Source: Oceanospirillaceae bacterium (GTDB lineage: Bacteria; Pseudomonadota; Gammaproteobacteria; Pseudomonadales; Litoribrevibacteraceae). From it: a stretch of 64,000 nucleotides of DNA. Within the stretch, counting starts at the first letter, position 1; each line of letters opens with the position of its first letter. The notes beneath the pieces are model-generated. The model was given only the letters and a program-made list of their open reading frames with translations. It had not been told where the DNA came from and did no database searches. The DNA is taken from contig JADFAD010000003.1 of NCBI GenBank assembly GCA_015665455.1, positions 186,001 to 250,000 on the forward strand, read 5' to 3'. Position numbers and translations under genes: made by a program. Shown here piece by piece: positions 39,374-47,385 of this stretch.

Positions 39374-39532
39374 GAAAAAAATTTCCTTTAAAAACAAAAC
39401 ACGAGGTTCAAGTTAACGCACTAGCGCCCTAAGTAGATATGCACTATTCTAACTCAATGCTAAATAGTCTGAATCGTCATATTCATTCAACAGACTTCAT
39501 TAGTGATTTTAATATTATGGACAATCTACAAC

Positions 39533-40045
39533 ATGCAAAATAAAGAACAAATAGAATCCACCGTCCGCATGCTTGCACTGGCCGCAGCACAGATTGAAGC
39601 GACCATGCTGGAATCTGGAGATTCAGTTTCTGCCTTATCCGAGTCATTCGCCGCAATTGCAGAAAAATTCCATCACTTAGATGGTCATGAAGAAAGTACA
39701 GTCATTAGCCTTGATAAAGCCGATTTTCAATCCCTTAGAGCCAAAATAAACGAGGCCATTACTGCAATGCAGTTTTATGATCGAATGACACAACGTCTTC
39801 ATCATATCAATGAAGGGTTAACTGCAACATCCGAACTATTAGAAAGTCCCGACGAACACCCAAAGTCAAATTGGGAAGAACTTCAAAACGCCATAAAAAA
39901 TCGCTACACAATGGAATCCGAGCGAAAGATGTTTGAAGAGATCATCGCGGGGGCCTCCCTAAGCGAAGCCCTAACATCCTTTCGTGAAGCCTCTATAAAC
40001 CCAATCAATACTAATGATACAGAAGACGATATAGAGTTGTTTTAA
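39533..40045 (+). CDS. Small CheZ-like CheY phosphatase (predicted)
   Basis: 170 residues, mostly helical, with a long coiled-coil-like middle. The segment ITAMQFYDRMTQRLHHI has the Asp-x3-Gln spacing of the CheZ catalytic helix (E. coli Asp143/Gln147 in QDLTGQ). The acidic C-terminus ends in EDDIELF, resembling the CheZ tail DDLLDSLGF that docks on CheY. It lacks the long CheZ N-terminus (E. coli 214 residues). The start at 39533 is preferred over the GTG at 39503; the ribosome-binding site is poor either way. A cheV gene lies 0.9 kb downstream on the other strand. Confidence 0.6.
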   Translation: MQNKEQIESTVRMLALAAAQIEATMLESGDSVSALSESFAAIAEKFHHLDGHEESTVISLDKADFQSLRAKINEAITAMQFYDRMTQRLHHINEGLTATSELLESPDEHPKSNWEELQNAIKNRYTMESERKMFEEIIAGASLSEALTSFREASINPINTNDTEDDIELF

Positions 40046-40065
40046 ATAGTTCAATTCCTTTCTAT

Positions 40066-40081
40066 ACGACCGAAAGGTCGT
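40066..40081. terminator. GAAA-tetraloop hairpin between convergent genes
   Basis: ACGACC-GAAA-GGTCGT between the CheZ-like gene and the MOSC gene, overlapping the first base of the MOSC stop codon. No T-tract; a possible transcript-end stabiliser. Confidence 0.45.
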
Positions 40082-40908
40082 TAGAAAAACTCCACCAAAT
40101 CCCCTACGCTGACTACTCCCTCATCTACTGAATGAATGGCATTCTGCCCAAAATACGTTTTATTATCGACTTTCCTTGTTGCCACCAATGTATCTATTAC
40201 AGAACGCTCTTTATCTAATGACATGGGATTAATAGAAGGCATAACACACCGAGAACAAGGTTTAACAAACGTATACTCCACCCCATTGACCCGAATACCA
40301 TTCCATTTGTCTTCAGAGTAAGGCGCTAGACCATCACCAGATACAACGATGTTGGGCCTAAACCTTGATATATCAATGTCGTAACCTAAATCTTGATTAA
40401 ATTTTTCAATCGACGATGAAGTTGCAACCAAAAACGGAAAGCCATCAGCAAAACCAACTTTATTCGTCGTACTTACCGCAAATTCTTGATCGACTGTTCT
40501 CAACTGGTCGTTATCAATATAAGCCAATCGAACAGATACCCCTACAATTTCAGAAAACCAATTGGCTACTTGATCACCCTGATCCCAACACCTCTGAGAG
40601 TCTCCCCATACTTCAGTTTCGATCAGTGTTGATCTAGAAATATTGACCTCAATGGAACTTGGTTTTGAATTTGATAAGAAGCTAAGGTTCAAAACAGGTT
40701 CATTATTGTCTAGATACATTTGAACTTCGATTCTTGCCAAAACAGGGTGATTTCTCTGTGAAATAAACTTTCCAGTAGCAGACTCAACGACCATCCAACG
40801 CCGATCGTTAATAAATCCGGACGCAGTCAATAGGCCAGATGAAATAGAGACTGGTGCACAAGACTTAACGGGATAACAAAACAGAGACTGTATCGAAAGA
40901 TCAGGCAT
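40081..40908 (-). CDS. MOSC-domain protein, YcbX-like
   Basis: 275 residues. An N-terminal MOSC beta-barrel domain (YPVKSCAPVSI, FINDRRWMVVE) is followed by the MOSC domain with the conserved Cys in KPCSRCVMPSI. The E. coli YcbX relative reduces N-hydroxylated compounds with a molybdenum cofactor and has a C-terminal ferredoxin domain; that domain is absent here, so an external reductase would be needed. It sits between the CheZ-like gene and cheV without an obvious functional link. Confidence 0.85.
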   Translation of the reverse strand: MPDLSIQSLFCYPVKSCAPVSISSGLLTASGFINDRRWMVVESATGKFISQRNHPVLARIEVQMYLDNNEPVLNLSFLSNSKPSSIEVNISRSTLIETEVWGDSQRCWDQGDQVANWFSEIVGVSVRLAYIDNDQLRTVDQEFAVSTTNKVGFADGFPFLVATSSSIEKFNQDLGYDIDISRFRPNIVVSGDGLAPYSEDKWNGIRVNGVEYTFVKPCSRCVMPSINPMSLDKERSVIDTLVATRKVDNKTYFGQNAIHSVDEGVVSVGDLVEFF

Positions 40909-40979
40909 ACCAAATTCCTTTTAAGGTTTACCTAATACTATGAGAAAAGCTGTGACGAATAAAGAGAAAAACCGTTAGA

Positions 40980-41912
40980 TTACGAAAGCTTACAATCTTT
41001 AATTCTTTGTTGAACTGCATCCGCTAATAGATCAGGCTGGAACTTCGACAAGAAATCATCACACCCAACCTTTTGGACCATTGCCTTGTTGAATCCACCG
41101 CTTAACGAGGTATGAAGAATGATATACAAATCTTTCAATCGAGGGTCGTTACGAATTTCCGTCGTCAACCGGTATCCATCCATTGAGGGCATTTCAGCAT
41201 CCGTTATAAGCATCAAATACTTTTCCGGTGGACTTATACCCGCATCAGCAAGTTCTTGCAAATGCCTTAACGCCTGCAGTCCATCACTCCTAGAGGTTAC
41301 TTTAATACCAATTTTTTGAAGTGTTTCACTTGCCTGAGCAATCGCAACTGTTGAGTCATCAACAAGCAGGATCTCAAGGCCTTCTGCGTGACTCATAATA
41401 GTCGGATCTAAAACATCTTCAGAGACATCAGTGTTATAAGGCGTGATTTCCGCTAATACTTTTTCAACATCAATAATTTCTACAATTTTTTCTTCAATAC
41501 GAGTAATCGCTGTTAAGAAGTTTTGACGACCAGACCCTTGAGGTGGGGGTAATATGTCTTCCCAATTCAAATTAATAATCCGGCTTACCCCGCCAACAAG
41601 AAAAGCCTGAACGGAGCGATTATATTCTGTCACAATAATTGTGCATTTCTCATTAGGTTCTATAGAACGCATGCCGATCGCCGCACTTAAATCAATGACA
41701 GGCAGGGTCGCCCCACGCAGATGAATTACTCCACACACATGGGGATGTCGATGAGGGATCAGCGTCAAATTAGGTAGCGGTAGCACCTCTTGAATCTTAA
41801 AAACATTAATTGCGTATTGCTGATGACCGTGAAGCCGGAATGTTAATATTTCAAGACGGTTTTCACCAACCAATTGAGTTCTAGAATCAACCGATTCTAA
41901 TATTCCTGACAT
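40980..41912 (-). CDS. cheV: Chemotaxis protein CheV (CheW-receiver fusion)
   Basis: 310 residues. The CheW-like domain (about 20-160) has FKIQEVLPLPNLTLIPHRH and VIHLRGATLPVIDL. The receiver domain (about 180-305) has acidic pocket LLVDDS, phospho-acceptor Asp in ITDAEMPSMDG, Thr in LHTSLSG and Lys in SKFQPD. Couples receptors to CheA and probably serves in adaptation. Divergent from the EAL-HDOD gene. Confidence 0.95.
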   Translation of the reverse strand: MSGILESVDSRTQLVGENRLEILTFRLHGHQQYAINVFKIQEVLPLPNLTLIPHRHPHVCGVIHLRGATLPVIDLSAAIGMRSIEPNEKCTIIVTEYNRSVQAFLVGGVSRIINLNWEDILPPPQGSGRQNFLTAITRIEEKIVEIIDVEKVLAEITPYNTDVSEDVLDPTIMSHAEGLEILLVDDSTVAIAQASETLQKIGIKVTSRSDGLQALRHLQELADAGISPPEKYLMLITDAEMPSMDGYRLTTEIRNDPRLKDLYIILHTSLSGGFNKAMVQKVGCDDFLSKFQPDLLADAVQQRIKDCKLS

Positions 41913-42024
41913 TAATAAACCTCGAGCGACAAACTATAGTTGAGTTACATTTATCGTGTACTACACTAAAATCTTTAGTTAATTGTAGATCATTAAACAA
42001 CATTGACGTTAGTAAGATCGAAAT

Positions 42025-43257
42025 ATGGACAACGGATTACCCGAAAAAAAGCCTCTACTCGCACGTCAACCTATTTTTGATTCAAGCTTGGCTGTAGCAG
42101 CCTACGAGCTATTATTTCGTAACAGTGAGATGAATGCATCTAATGTTTTAGAGGATGATGATTCAGCCACAAGTCAGGTGTTACTGTCCGCGTATTCGGA
42201 AAACGATATATCCCAACTTACAGGAGTTGTCCCTGGGTTTGTAAATTTCACTAAGAACCTTCTACTGAGTGACGTGCCCTTCGATAAAAACCTACTTGTT
42301 ATTGAAGTCTTAGAGGATATTACAGACTCTAAAGATGTCATTGATTCTTTAACTGAACTCAAAAATCAAGGCTACACAATCGCCCTGGATGATTTCGTTT
42401 TCACTTCCGATAAAGCAGAGCTAATTAAGCTTTGCGACATAATAAAAGTTGACTTGATGGCTTACCCAAACCAACAAGCATTTCTAACCGACGTAAAAAA
42501 AATCAAGAGAACAAAAAAACGTTTACTCGCTGAGAAAATAGAAACCCACGAAGAATTCGAGTTATGTAAGTCATTAGGATTTGAACTTTTTCAAGGCTAT
42601 TTTTTCGCAAAACCTCAATTAATCAAAGGAAAACAACTCTCTTACAATCGACAAGTTGTTCTTACTTTAATTGCCCAACTACAGAAACCGGATGTGCAAT
42701 GGAAAGACCTTGAAGGCGCCTTCATTAAAGATCCTGAATTGACCTTTAAACTTCTTAAACTTGTCAATTCCGCTGCATATTCTAAAGGCAGAAAAGTTAC
42801 CTCTGTGAAGCAAGCGCTGACTTGGCTTGGGCTCAAGAAAATCAAATCATGGGTAATTCTATTATCATTATCCAATTTAGATGATAAACCTAAAGAACTT
42901 ACCGCCGTTGCGTTAGTCAGAGCAAAAACCTGTGAGCTTCTATCACAACAATTCAATACAGAAGACAGCGACTTATATTTTACAATCGGTATGCTCTCTT
43001 GTTTACCCGCGTTCATGGATCTGCCCATGAGAAAACTGCTAGAAAAGCTGCCTCTTTCGGATGAAGTAATCAACGCCCTGCTTTATTATAAGGGACATCT
43101 TGGCGTTGTTCTTGCCGCTGTCTTGGCTCACGAAAACGGTTTGTGGGACAAAATAAACTGGCAGCTACTTCAAAAAATGAAAATAAAAGACCAAGATTTA
43201 AACAATCACTACCGCACTGCGGTTAATTGGAGTAATGAATACATTCATGCCGTCTGA
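42025..43257 (+). CDS. EAL-HDOD signalling protein (YuxH/CdgJ type)
   Basis: 410 residues: N-terminal EAL-type domain (about 10-205) and C-terminal HDOD domain (about 210-400). The EAL triad is ELL (AYELLFR), but the other catalytic positions appear kept: Asn in VNFTKN, Glu in VIEVLED, Asp-Asp in IALDDF, Lys in IIKVDL, Glu in AEKIET and Gln in FQGYFFAKP. Weak c-di-GMP hydrolysis or binding is therefore possible. Relatives influence flagellar and chemotactic behaviour, which fits the cheV neighbour. It overlaps tatD by 23 bp. Confidence 0.9.
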   Translation: MDNGLPEKKPLLARQPIFDSSLAVAAYELLFRNSEMNASNVLEDDDSATSQVLLSAYSENDISQLTGVVPGFVNFTKNLLLSDVPFDKNLLVIEVLEDITDSKDVIDSLTELKNQGYTIALDDFVFTSDKAELIKLCDIIKVDLMAYPNQQAFLTDVKKIKRTKKRLLAEKIETHEEFELCKSLGFELFQGYFFAKPQLIKGKQLSYNRQVVLTLIAQLQKPDVQWKDLEGAFIKDPELTFKLLKLVNSAAYSKGRKVTSVKQALTWLGLKKIKSWVILLSLSNLDDKPKELTAVALVRAKTCELLSQQFNTEDSDLYFTIGMLSCLPAFMDLPMRKLLEKLPLSDEVINALLYYKGHLGVVLAAVLAHENGLWDKINWQLLQKMKIKDQDLNNHYRTAVNWSNEYIHAV

Positions 43258-44059
43258 ACAAATAACACCATCAGCAAGCCAATGGATCGACATTGGCGTT
43301 AACCTTTCGAACAAACAATTCAAAGATCATCAAAGAGACGTACTAAACGCGGCGCAGAACGTCGGTGTTAACAATGTCATCATTACAGGGACGAGTCTAA
43401 GCGAAAGCATTAAGGCAGTCGAAATGGCAGAACAATTTGGGCAGTATGCCACTGCTGGCATTCATCCACACGATGCAAAAGAATTCACGCCTGAGACGCT
43501 ATCATATATAAAAGAATTAGCACTTAACCCAAGAGTCCTAGCCGTTGGCGAAACTGGCTTAGACTTCAACCGTAACTTTTCAACGCCAGACGACCAAATT
43601 AATTCTTTTAATAAGCATATAGAGCTTGCTTCAGACATTGGGAAACCATTGTTCCTACATGAGCGCGACGCAGGTGAAACAATGATAGAAATGCTAACTG
43701 AGAATAGAAACCGAATACCCAATGCGGTCATCCATTGCTTTACTGGCTCAAAAGACGACCTTATTAGATATCTTGATTTGGATTTGTACATAGGAATCAC
43801 AGGCTGGATAAGTGATGAACGTCGAGGCCTCCACTTACATGAACTCATTAAACTTATACCAACCAATCGATTGATGATCGAGACTGACGCCCCCTATTTA
43901 CTGCCAAGGTCCTTAAAACCAAAGCCCAAAAACAGAAGAAATGAGCCTCAATACTTACCTCACATAGGTGAATACGTAGCAAACATCCTAAATAAATCAA
44001 CGGAGCAGTTTGCTAAAGAGACCTTTGAAAATACTCAACGCTTTTTCAATATATCATAG
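43235..44059 (+). CDS. tatD: TatD-family 3'-5' deoxyribonuclease
   Basis: 274 residues, a metal-dependent TIM-barrel nuclease. DIGVNLSNKQF at the start, GIHPHDA, GETGLDFNRN (metal Glu), FLHERDAGE, IHCFTG and ETDAPYLLPR match TatD proper rather than YcfH/YjjV (no HxH at the first strand). The start at 43235 lies inside the end of the EAL-HDOD gene; an ATG at 43247 is an alternative. Likely coupled to that gene. Confidence 0.93.
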   Translation: MNTFMPSEQITPSASQWIDIGVNLSNKQFKDHQRDVLNAAQNVGVNNVIITGTSLSESIKAVEMAEQFGQYATAGIHPHDAKEFTPETLSYIKELALNPRVLAVGETGLDFNRNFSTPDDQINSFNKHIELASDIGKPLFLHERDAGETMIEMLTENRNRIPNAVIHCFTGSKDDLIRYLDLDLYIGITGWISDERRGLHLHELIKLIPTNRLMIETDAPYLLPRSLKPKPKNRRNEPQYLPHIGEYVANILNKSTEQFAKETFENTQRFFNIS

Positions 44060-44085
44060 TCAATCGCTGCCCCGTAACGTCTTGA

Positions 44086-45696
44086 TTACTCCGGATAGCC
44101 AGTAATATCTCTAATGGATTTATAAAGAGGTTGAAGCTGTTTGTACATCTTCAAGTAAACCTCATTATATAAGCGCTCATACATATCCTGTGTGGGCTTA
44201 TGCGGGTGAAATACATCTCCCACATGAGTCATGGTCGCAATGGCTTGATCAAAGCTCTTGAAATACCCCATACCTACCGCCGCATCTATGGCAGCACCCA
44301 AACCAGAAGTTTCATAGGTATGTGGACGCTCAACAGGCACGCCAAAGATATCCGCTGTAATTTGCATTGCGGCATTACTTTGGGAGCCACCGCCAGCAAC
44401 ACGAACCTGCGAGATCTTTACCTTACTTCTCTTTTCAATACGCTCACGCCCTTCTTTGAGACCGTAAACAATGCCCTCAAGAATAGCTCGATAGATATGA
44501 GCGCGATTATGAACATCTCCGAACCCAATGATCGCCCCCTTAGCATCAGGGCCAGGGTTTTTTAACCCAGGTGTCCAGTACGGCTGGAGCATCAACCCCA
44601 TGGAACCCGGAGGAACTGAATTCACCAGTTCATCAAAAAGCTGTTCAGGCTCTATACCCCGTTCTTTAGCTACATTAATCTCACGTAGACCAAACTGTTT
44701 TTTAAACCAAGAAACCATCCAGAACCCTCGGTATATCATCACCTCGGTACTGTATGCATTAGGTATGGCTGCCGCGTACGGAGGAATCATAGGTATTGAC
44801 TCAACGTACTTATTATTAATGGTGTTTATGGTGGCTGTAGTTCCAAAACTTAAACAGCCAATATGAGGAGAAAGCCCCCCAGACCCAATGATTTCACAAG
44901 CCTTATCCGATGCGGCAGCGATAACGGGCAGCCCCTTCGGTATACCCGTATATTCGGCTGCGTCGGCGGTTACCGTCCCAATGTGATCACCTGGATTAAC
45001 CAACTCTGGTAACTGCTCTTTCTTAATGCCACATGCGTTCCACTTCCAATCCCAAGACGCAGCCCATTTAAGCCTTTTATAATCAAAAGGGATGTAACCA
45101 ACCTGTGACCCAACGGAATCTCGAAACGTCCCCGTTAACTTGTAATTCAAGTAACCGGATAGAAGCAAATACTTATCCGTTTTAGCCCAAATTTCAGGTT
45201 GCTGCTGTTGAATCCAGCGCGACTGAGTCTTCGCTCGAAATATATTTATAGTTTCTTTTAAGCCCAATAGCTTAAACGCAGCGCCCCAAATACCTTTTAC
45301 GGGCTCCGAAATATCTGCCTTGCGTTGATCCAGCCAAATAATAGCTGGCCTCAGTGGTTGCCCACTTTTGTCTAAATTAACCACTGTACCTCTTTGGGTA
45401 GTAACCGCCATGGCTTTAATTTTTTCACGTTCAACCGCTGGGTTTGCCCAAAGTTCATTACAGGCTTGAGATAAACTTTTCCAATAATACTCAGGGTATT
45501 GCTCTGCCCAACCGGGATGCTTAGAAAAATACGGTTCTAACGGCACCTTTGCTTTTGCAATCAACTGGCCTTTTAAATCAAAAACAAGAGCACGAATACT
45601 TTGAGTACCATTATCGATTGTTAAGATATGATGAGGCTGAGAGTCATCCGAAGAACGCTTATTAACTACTGCAGGCTCTGTACGGGTCACGCTCAT
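44086..45696 (-). CDS. FGGY-family carbohydrate/polyol kinase, not a typical glycerol kinase
   Basis: 536 residues. ATPase-fold phosphate-1 motif TIDNGTQSIRALVFD and the catalytic Asp in AAASDKACEIIG; adenosine region GGGSQSNAAMQITADIF. The glycerol-contact pair Arg83-Glu84 of E. coli GlpK (QRET) reads QRGT here, so the Glu that hydrogen-bonds glycerol is lost. An extended and hydrophobic substrate lid segment (YAAAIPNAYSTEVMIYRGFWMV) is present. The ATG overlaps the stop of the GlpD-like gene by 4 bp (ATGA). The context with an alkyl-DHAP-synthase-like gene suggests a substituted glycerol substrate; this is inference. Confidence 0.88.
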   Translation of the reverse strand: MSVTRTEPAVVNKRSSDDSQPHHILTIDNGTQSIRALVFDLKGQLIAKAKVPLEPYFSKHPGWAEQYPEYYWKSLSQACNELWANPAVEREKIKAMAVTTQRGTVVNLDKSGQPLRPAIIWLDQRKADISEPVKGIWGAAFKLLGLKETINIFRAKTQSRWIQQQQPEIWAKTDKYLLLSGYLNYKLTGTFRDSVGSQVGYIPFDYKRLKWAASWDWKWNACGIKKEQLPELVNPGDHIGTVTADAAEYTGIPKGLPVIAAASDKACEIIGSGGLSPHIGCLSFGTTATINTINNKYVESIPMIPPYAAAIPNAYSTEVMIYRGFWMVSWFKKQFGLREINVAKERGIEPEQLFDELVNSVPPGSMGLMLQPYWTPGLKNPGPDAKGAIIGFGDVHNRAHIYRAILEGIVYGLKEGRERIEKRSKVKISQVRVAGGGSQSNAAMQITADIFGVPVERPHTYETSGLGAAIDAAVGMGYFKSFDQAIATMTHVGDVFHPHKPTQDMYERLYNEVYLKMYKQLQPLYKSIRDITGYPE

Positions 45697-47363
45697 GAAC
45701 TTACCTCCTGCTCTGTGATTTTGAACTGAAGGTGCTGAACCTCTACATCTAAATCAGTAGAAGGGACACTGTAATGGCGTGACCATATTGATTGGTAACG
45801 CTTAAACTCTTGATCCCATGTGTCCTGATTCCAATTTTTGTGAGTTTCAAACAGGCGCCTAATCCTTTCCCAATACGTTGTGTTCAAATGTGGCATAACA
45901 TTACCAAGCCGTGTTCGTCTCAACATTAGGTCATCAAGATGATGAACCGACTCATTCGCGACAGCCCATTCCAGCTCAAGCCAAGAGACGTCTGAAAAAC
46001 CGATCGTCTCCTCGTAGCCTTCAGAGCAATGCTCATTAAACGTAAGTAAATTATTAGTTGAGCGTCCATATTTACCGGACAATCGCCGCTTAAGTCTTCC
46101 CGAGAGCGAACCTATAGAATTGGCAGCATGTTTTGTGGCGGTAAAAAATGGCTGTCCCGAATCCTGAACCTTTGCAATCGTGTTGCTTTTGGCCAATTTA
46201 GATAACACATCAAAAGCAATAAGACGAAAGGTCGTTAACTTACCGCCCGCTACGGTAATCAAACCCGGTTGCTCCCAAATACTGTGCTCTCTATTTTCTT
46301 TGGACGGATCGAGCCCCTTACCGCTGGAGATTACAGGTCTGACTCCAGCCCAAGTAGATACAATATCATCCTGTCGAATTTCACTGCCTTTGAGATAATA
46401 ATTAGCCCCTTCAAGCAGGTAATCAACTTCCTCTTGGGTAATAGAGGCTTCTTCATCCAGAGACTGAATATGATCAAGATCCGTGGTGCCTATAACCGCA
46501 GTTCCCTGCCAAGGAAACACAAACACAGGACGACCATCTTTCGGGTGCAACATCGATATACTGCAAGAGACAGGCAATTTCCAAAAAGGAAGAACGAGAT
46601 GACTTCCTCTTAAAGGTCGAACTTCCGGTGCATGCTCTTCTGAAAGCTGACCTGCCCAAGCACCCGTAGCATTGATCACAGCATCGGAATAGACCCTATA
46701 GCTCTGCCCAAGAACAGTGTCATTGACTTCTACACCAACGACACGACCACTTTTATCTTTAACGAGTTTTTGTACAGCAGCATAGTTTAATGCCGTACCA
46801 CCATCATCGGCAGCTTCCATTAAAGCTCTTAAAACCAATCGACTGTCGTCAGTCACTGCGTCAGCAAAAACAGAGCCGCCAGTTGCATCCCCAGGGCTGA
46901 TAGGTCCAAGCCAATTAGGTAAGTTCGTAGCAGACACCGATTGTCGGTATCGTTTTCCGGCAAAAAAATCGTACACCGCAAGTAATATCTGAAATAACCA
47001 GCGCGGCGGAAATTTTTTGGATTTATGCACCATTAAATAGCGCATCACATCAACCAAACCCGGTGTTTCAGATAAATAACGCTGACGTTCTCTCACCGAT
47101 TCCCGAGTGAGCCCAATCTTACCCTCACCAAGATAACGGAGACCACCATGAACCATCTTCGAAGATCTACTGGAAGTACCCCACGCAAAGTCATTTTGCT
47201 CCAAAAGTAAGACCTTTAGGCCTCGCCTCGAAGCTTCCCTTAGAATACCTGCACCTGTAATGCCGCCACCAACAACAACCAGATCGAATCTAACATCTTC
47301 GTTCTGTGATTTAATGGACGAACGAAACTCCTCAGCAGTCTGAGTCAAAGACGTATTTATCAT
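45693..47363 (-). CDS. GlpD-like FAD-dependent glycerol-3-phosphate dehydrogenase
   Basis: 556 residues. Oxidises the C2 hydroxyl of sn-glycerol-3-phosphate-type substrates with electrons to quinone. FAD Rossmann motif VVVGGGITGAGILREASRRG, then SSRSSKMVHGGLRYL and the C-terminal region AGGKLTTFR and the DLMLRRTRLG segment of the GlpD cap. Peripheral membrane protein by family. The GAGG site is strong. It sits between the AGPS-like and kinase genes with 22-bp and 4-bp junctions. Could be the ordinary aerobic GlpD, but glpF/glpK-type partners are not adjacent and the kinase is atypical. Confidence 0.9.
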   Translation of the reverse strand: MINTSLTQTAEEFRSSIKSQNEDVRFDLVVVGGGITGAGILREASRRGLKVLLLEQNDFAWGTSSRSSKMVHGGLRYLGEGKIGLTRESVRERQRYLSETPGLVDVMRYLMVHKSKKFPPRWLFQILLAVYDFFAGKRYRQSVSATNLPNWLGPISPGDATGGSVFADAVTDDSRLVLRALMEAADDGGTALNYAAVQKLVKDKSGRVVGVEVNDTVLGQSYRVYSDAVINATGAWAGQLSEEHAPEVRPLRGSHLVLPFWKLPVSCSISMLHPKDGRPVFVFPWQGTAVIGTTDLDHIQSLDEEASITQEEVDYLLEGANYYLKGSEIRQDDIVSTWAGVRPVISSGKGLDPSKENREHSIWEQPGLITVAGGKLTTFRLIAFDVLSKLAKSNTIAKVQDSGQPFFTATKHAANSIGSLSGRLKRRLSGKYGRSTNNLLTFNEHCSEGYEETIGFSDVSWLELEWAVANESVHHLDDLMLRRTRLGNVMPHLNTTYWERIRRLFETHKNWNQDTWDQEFKRYQSIWSRHYSVPSTDLDVEVQHLQFKITEQEVSS

Positions 47364-47385
47364 GGAATACCTCTATCAACCCTGA

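Noticed and set aside
42642-43073. Minus-strand 143-codon frame opposite the EAL-HDOD gene
   Set aside because: Ser-rich composition typical of an antisense shadow; the plus-strand gene is clear.
45693-47363. Calling this gene glpD and the neighbouring kinase glpK outright
   Set aside because: The kinase has lost the glycerol-binding Glu, and the AGPS-like gene in the same operon points to a different substrate, so the symbols would mislead.
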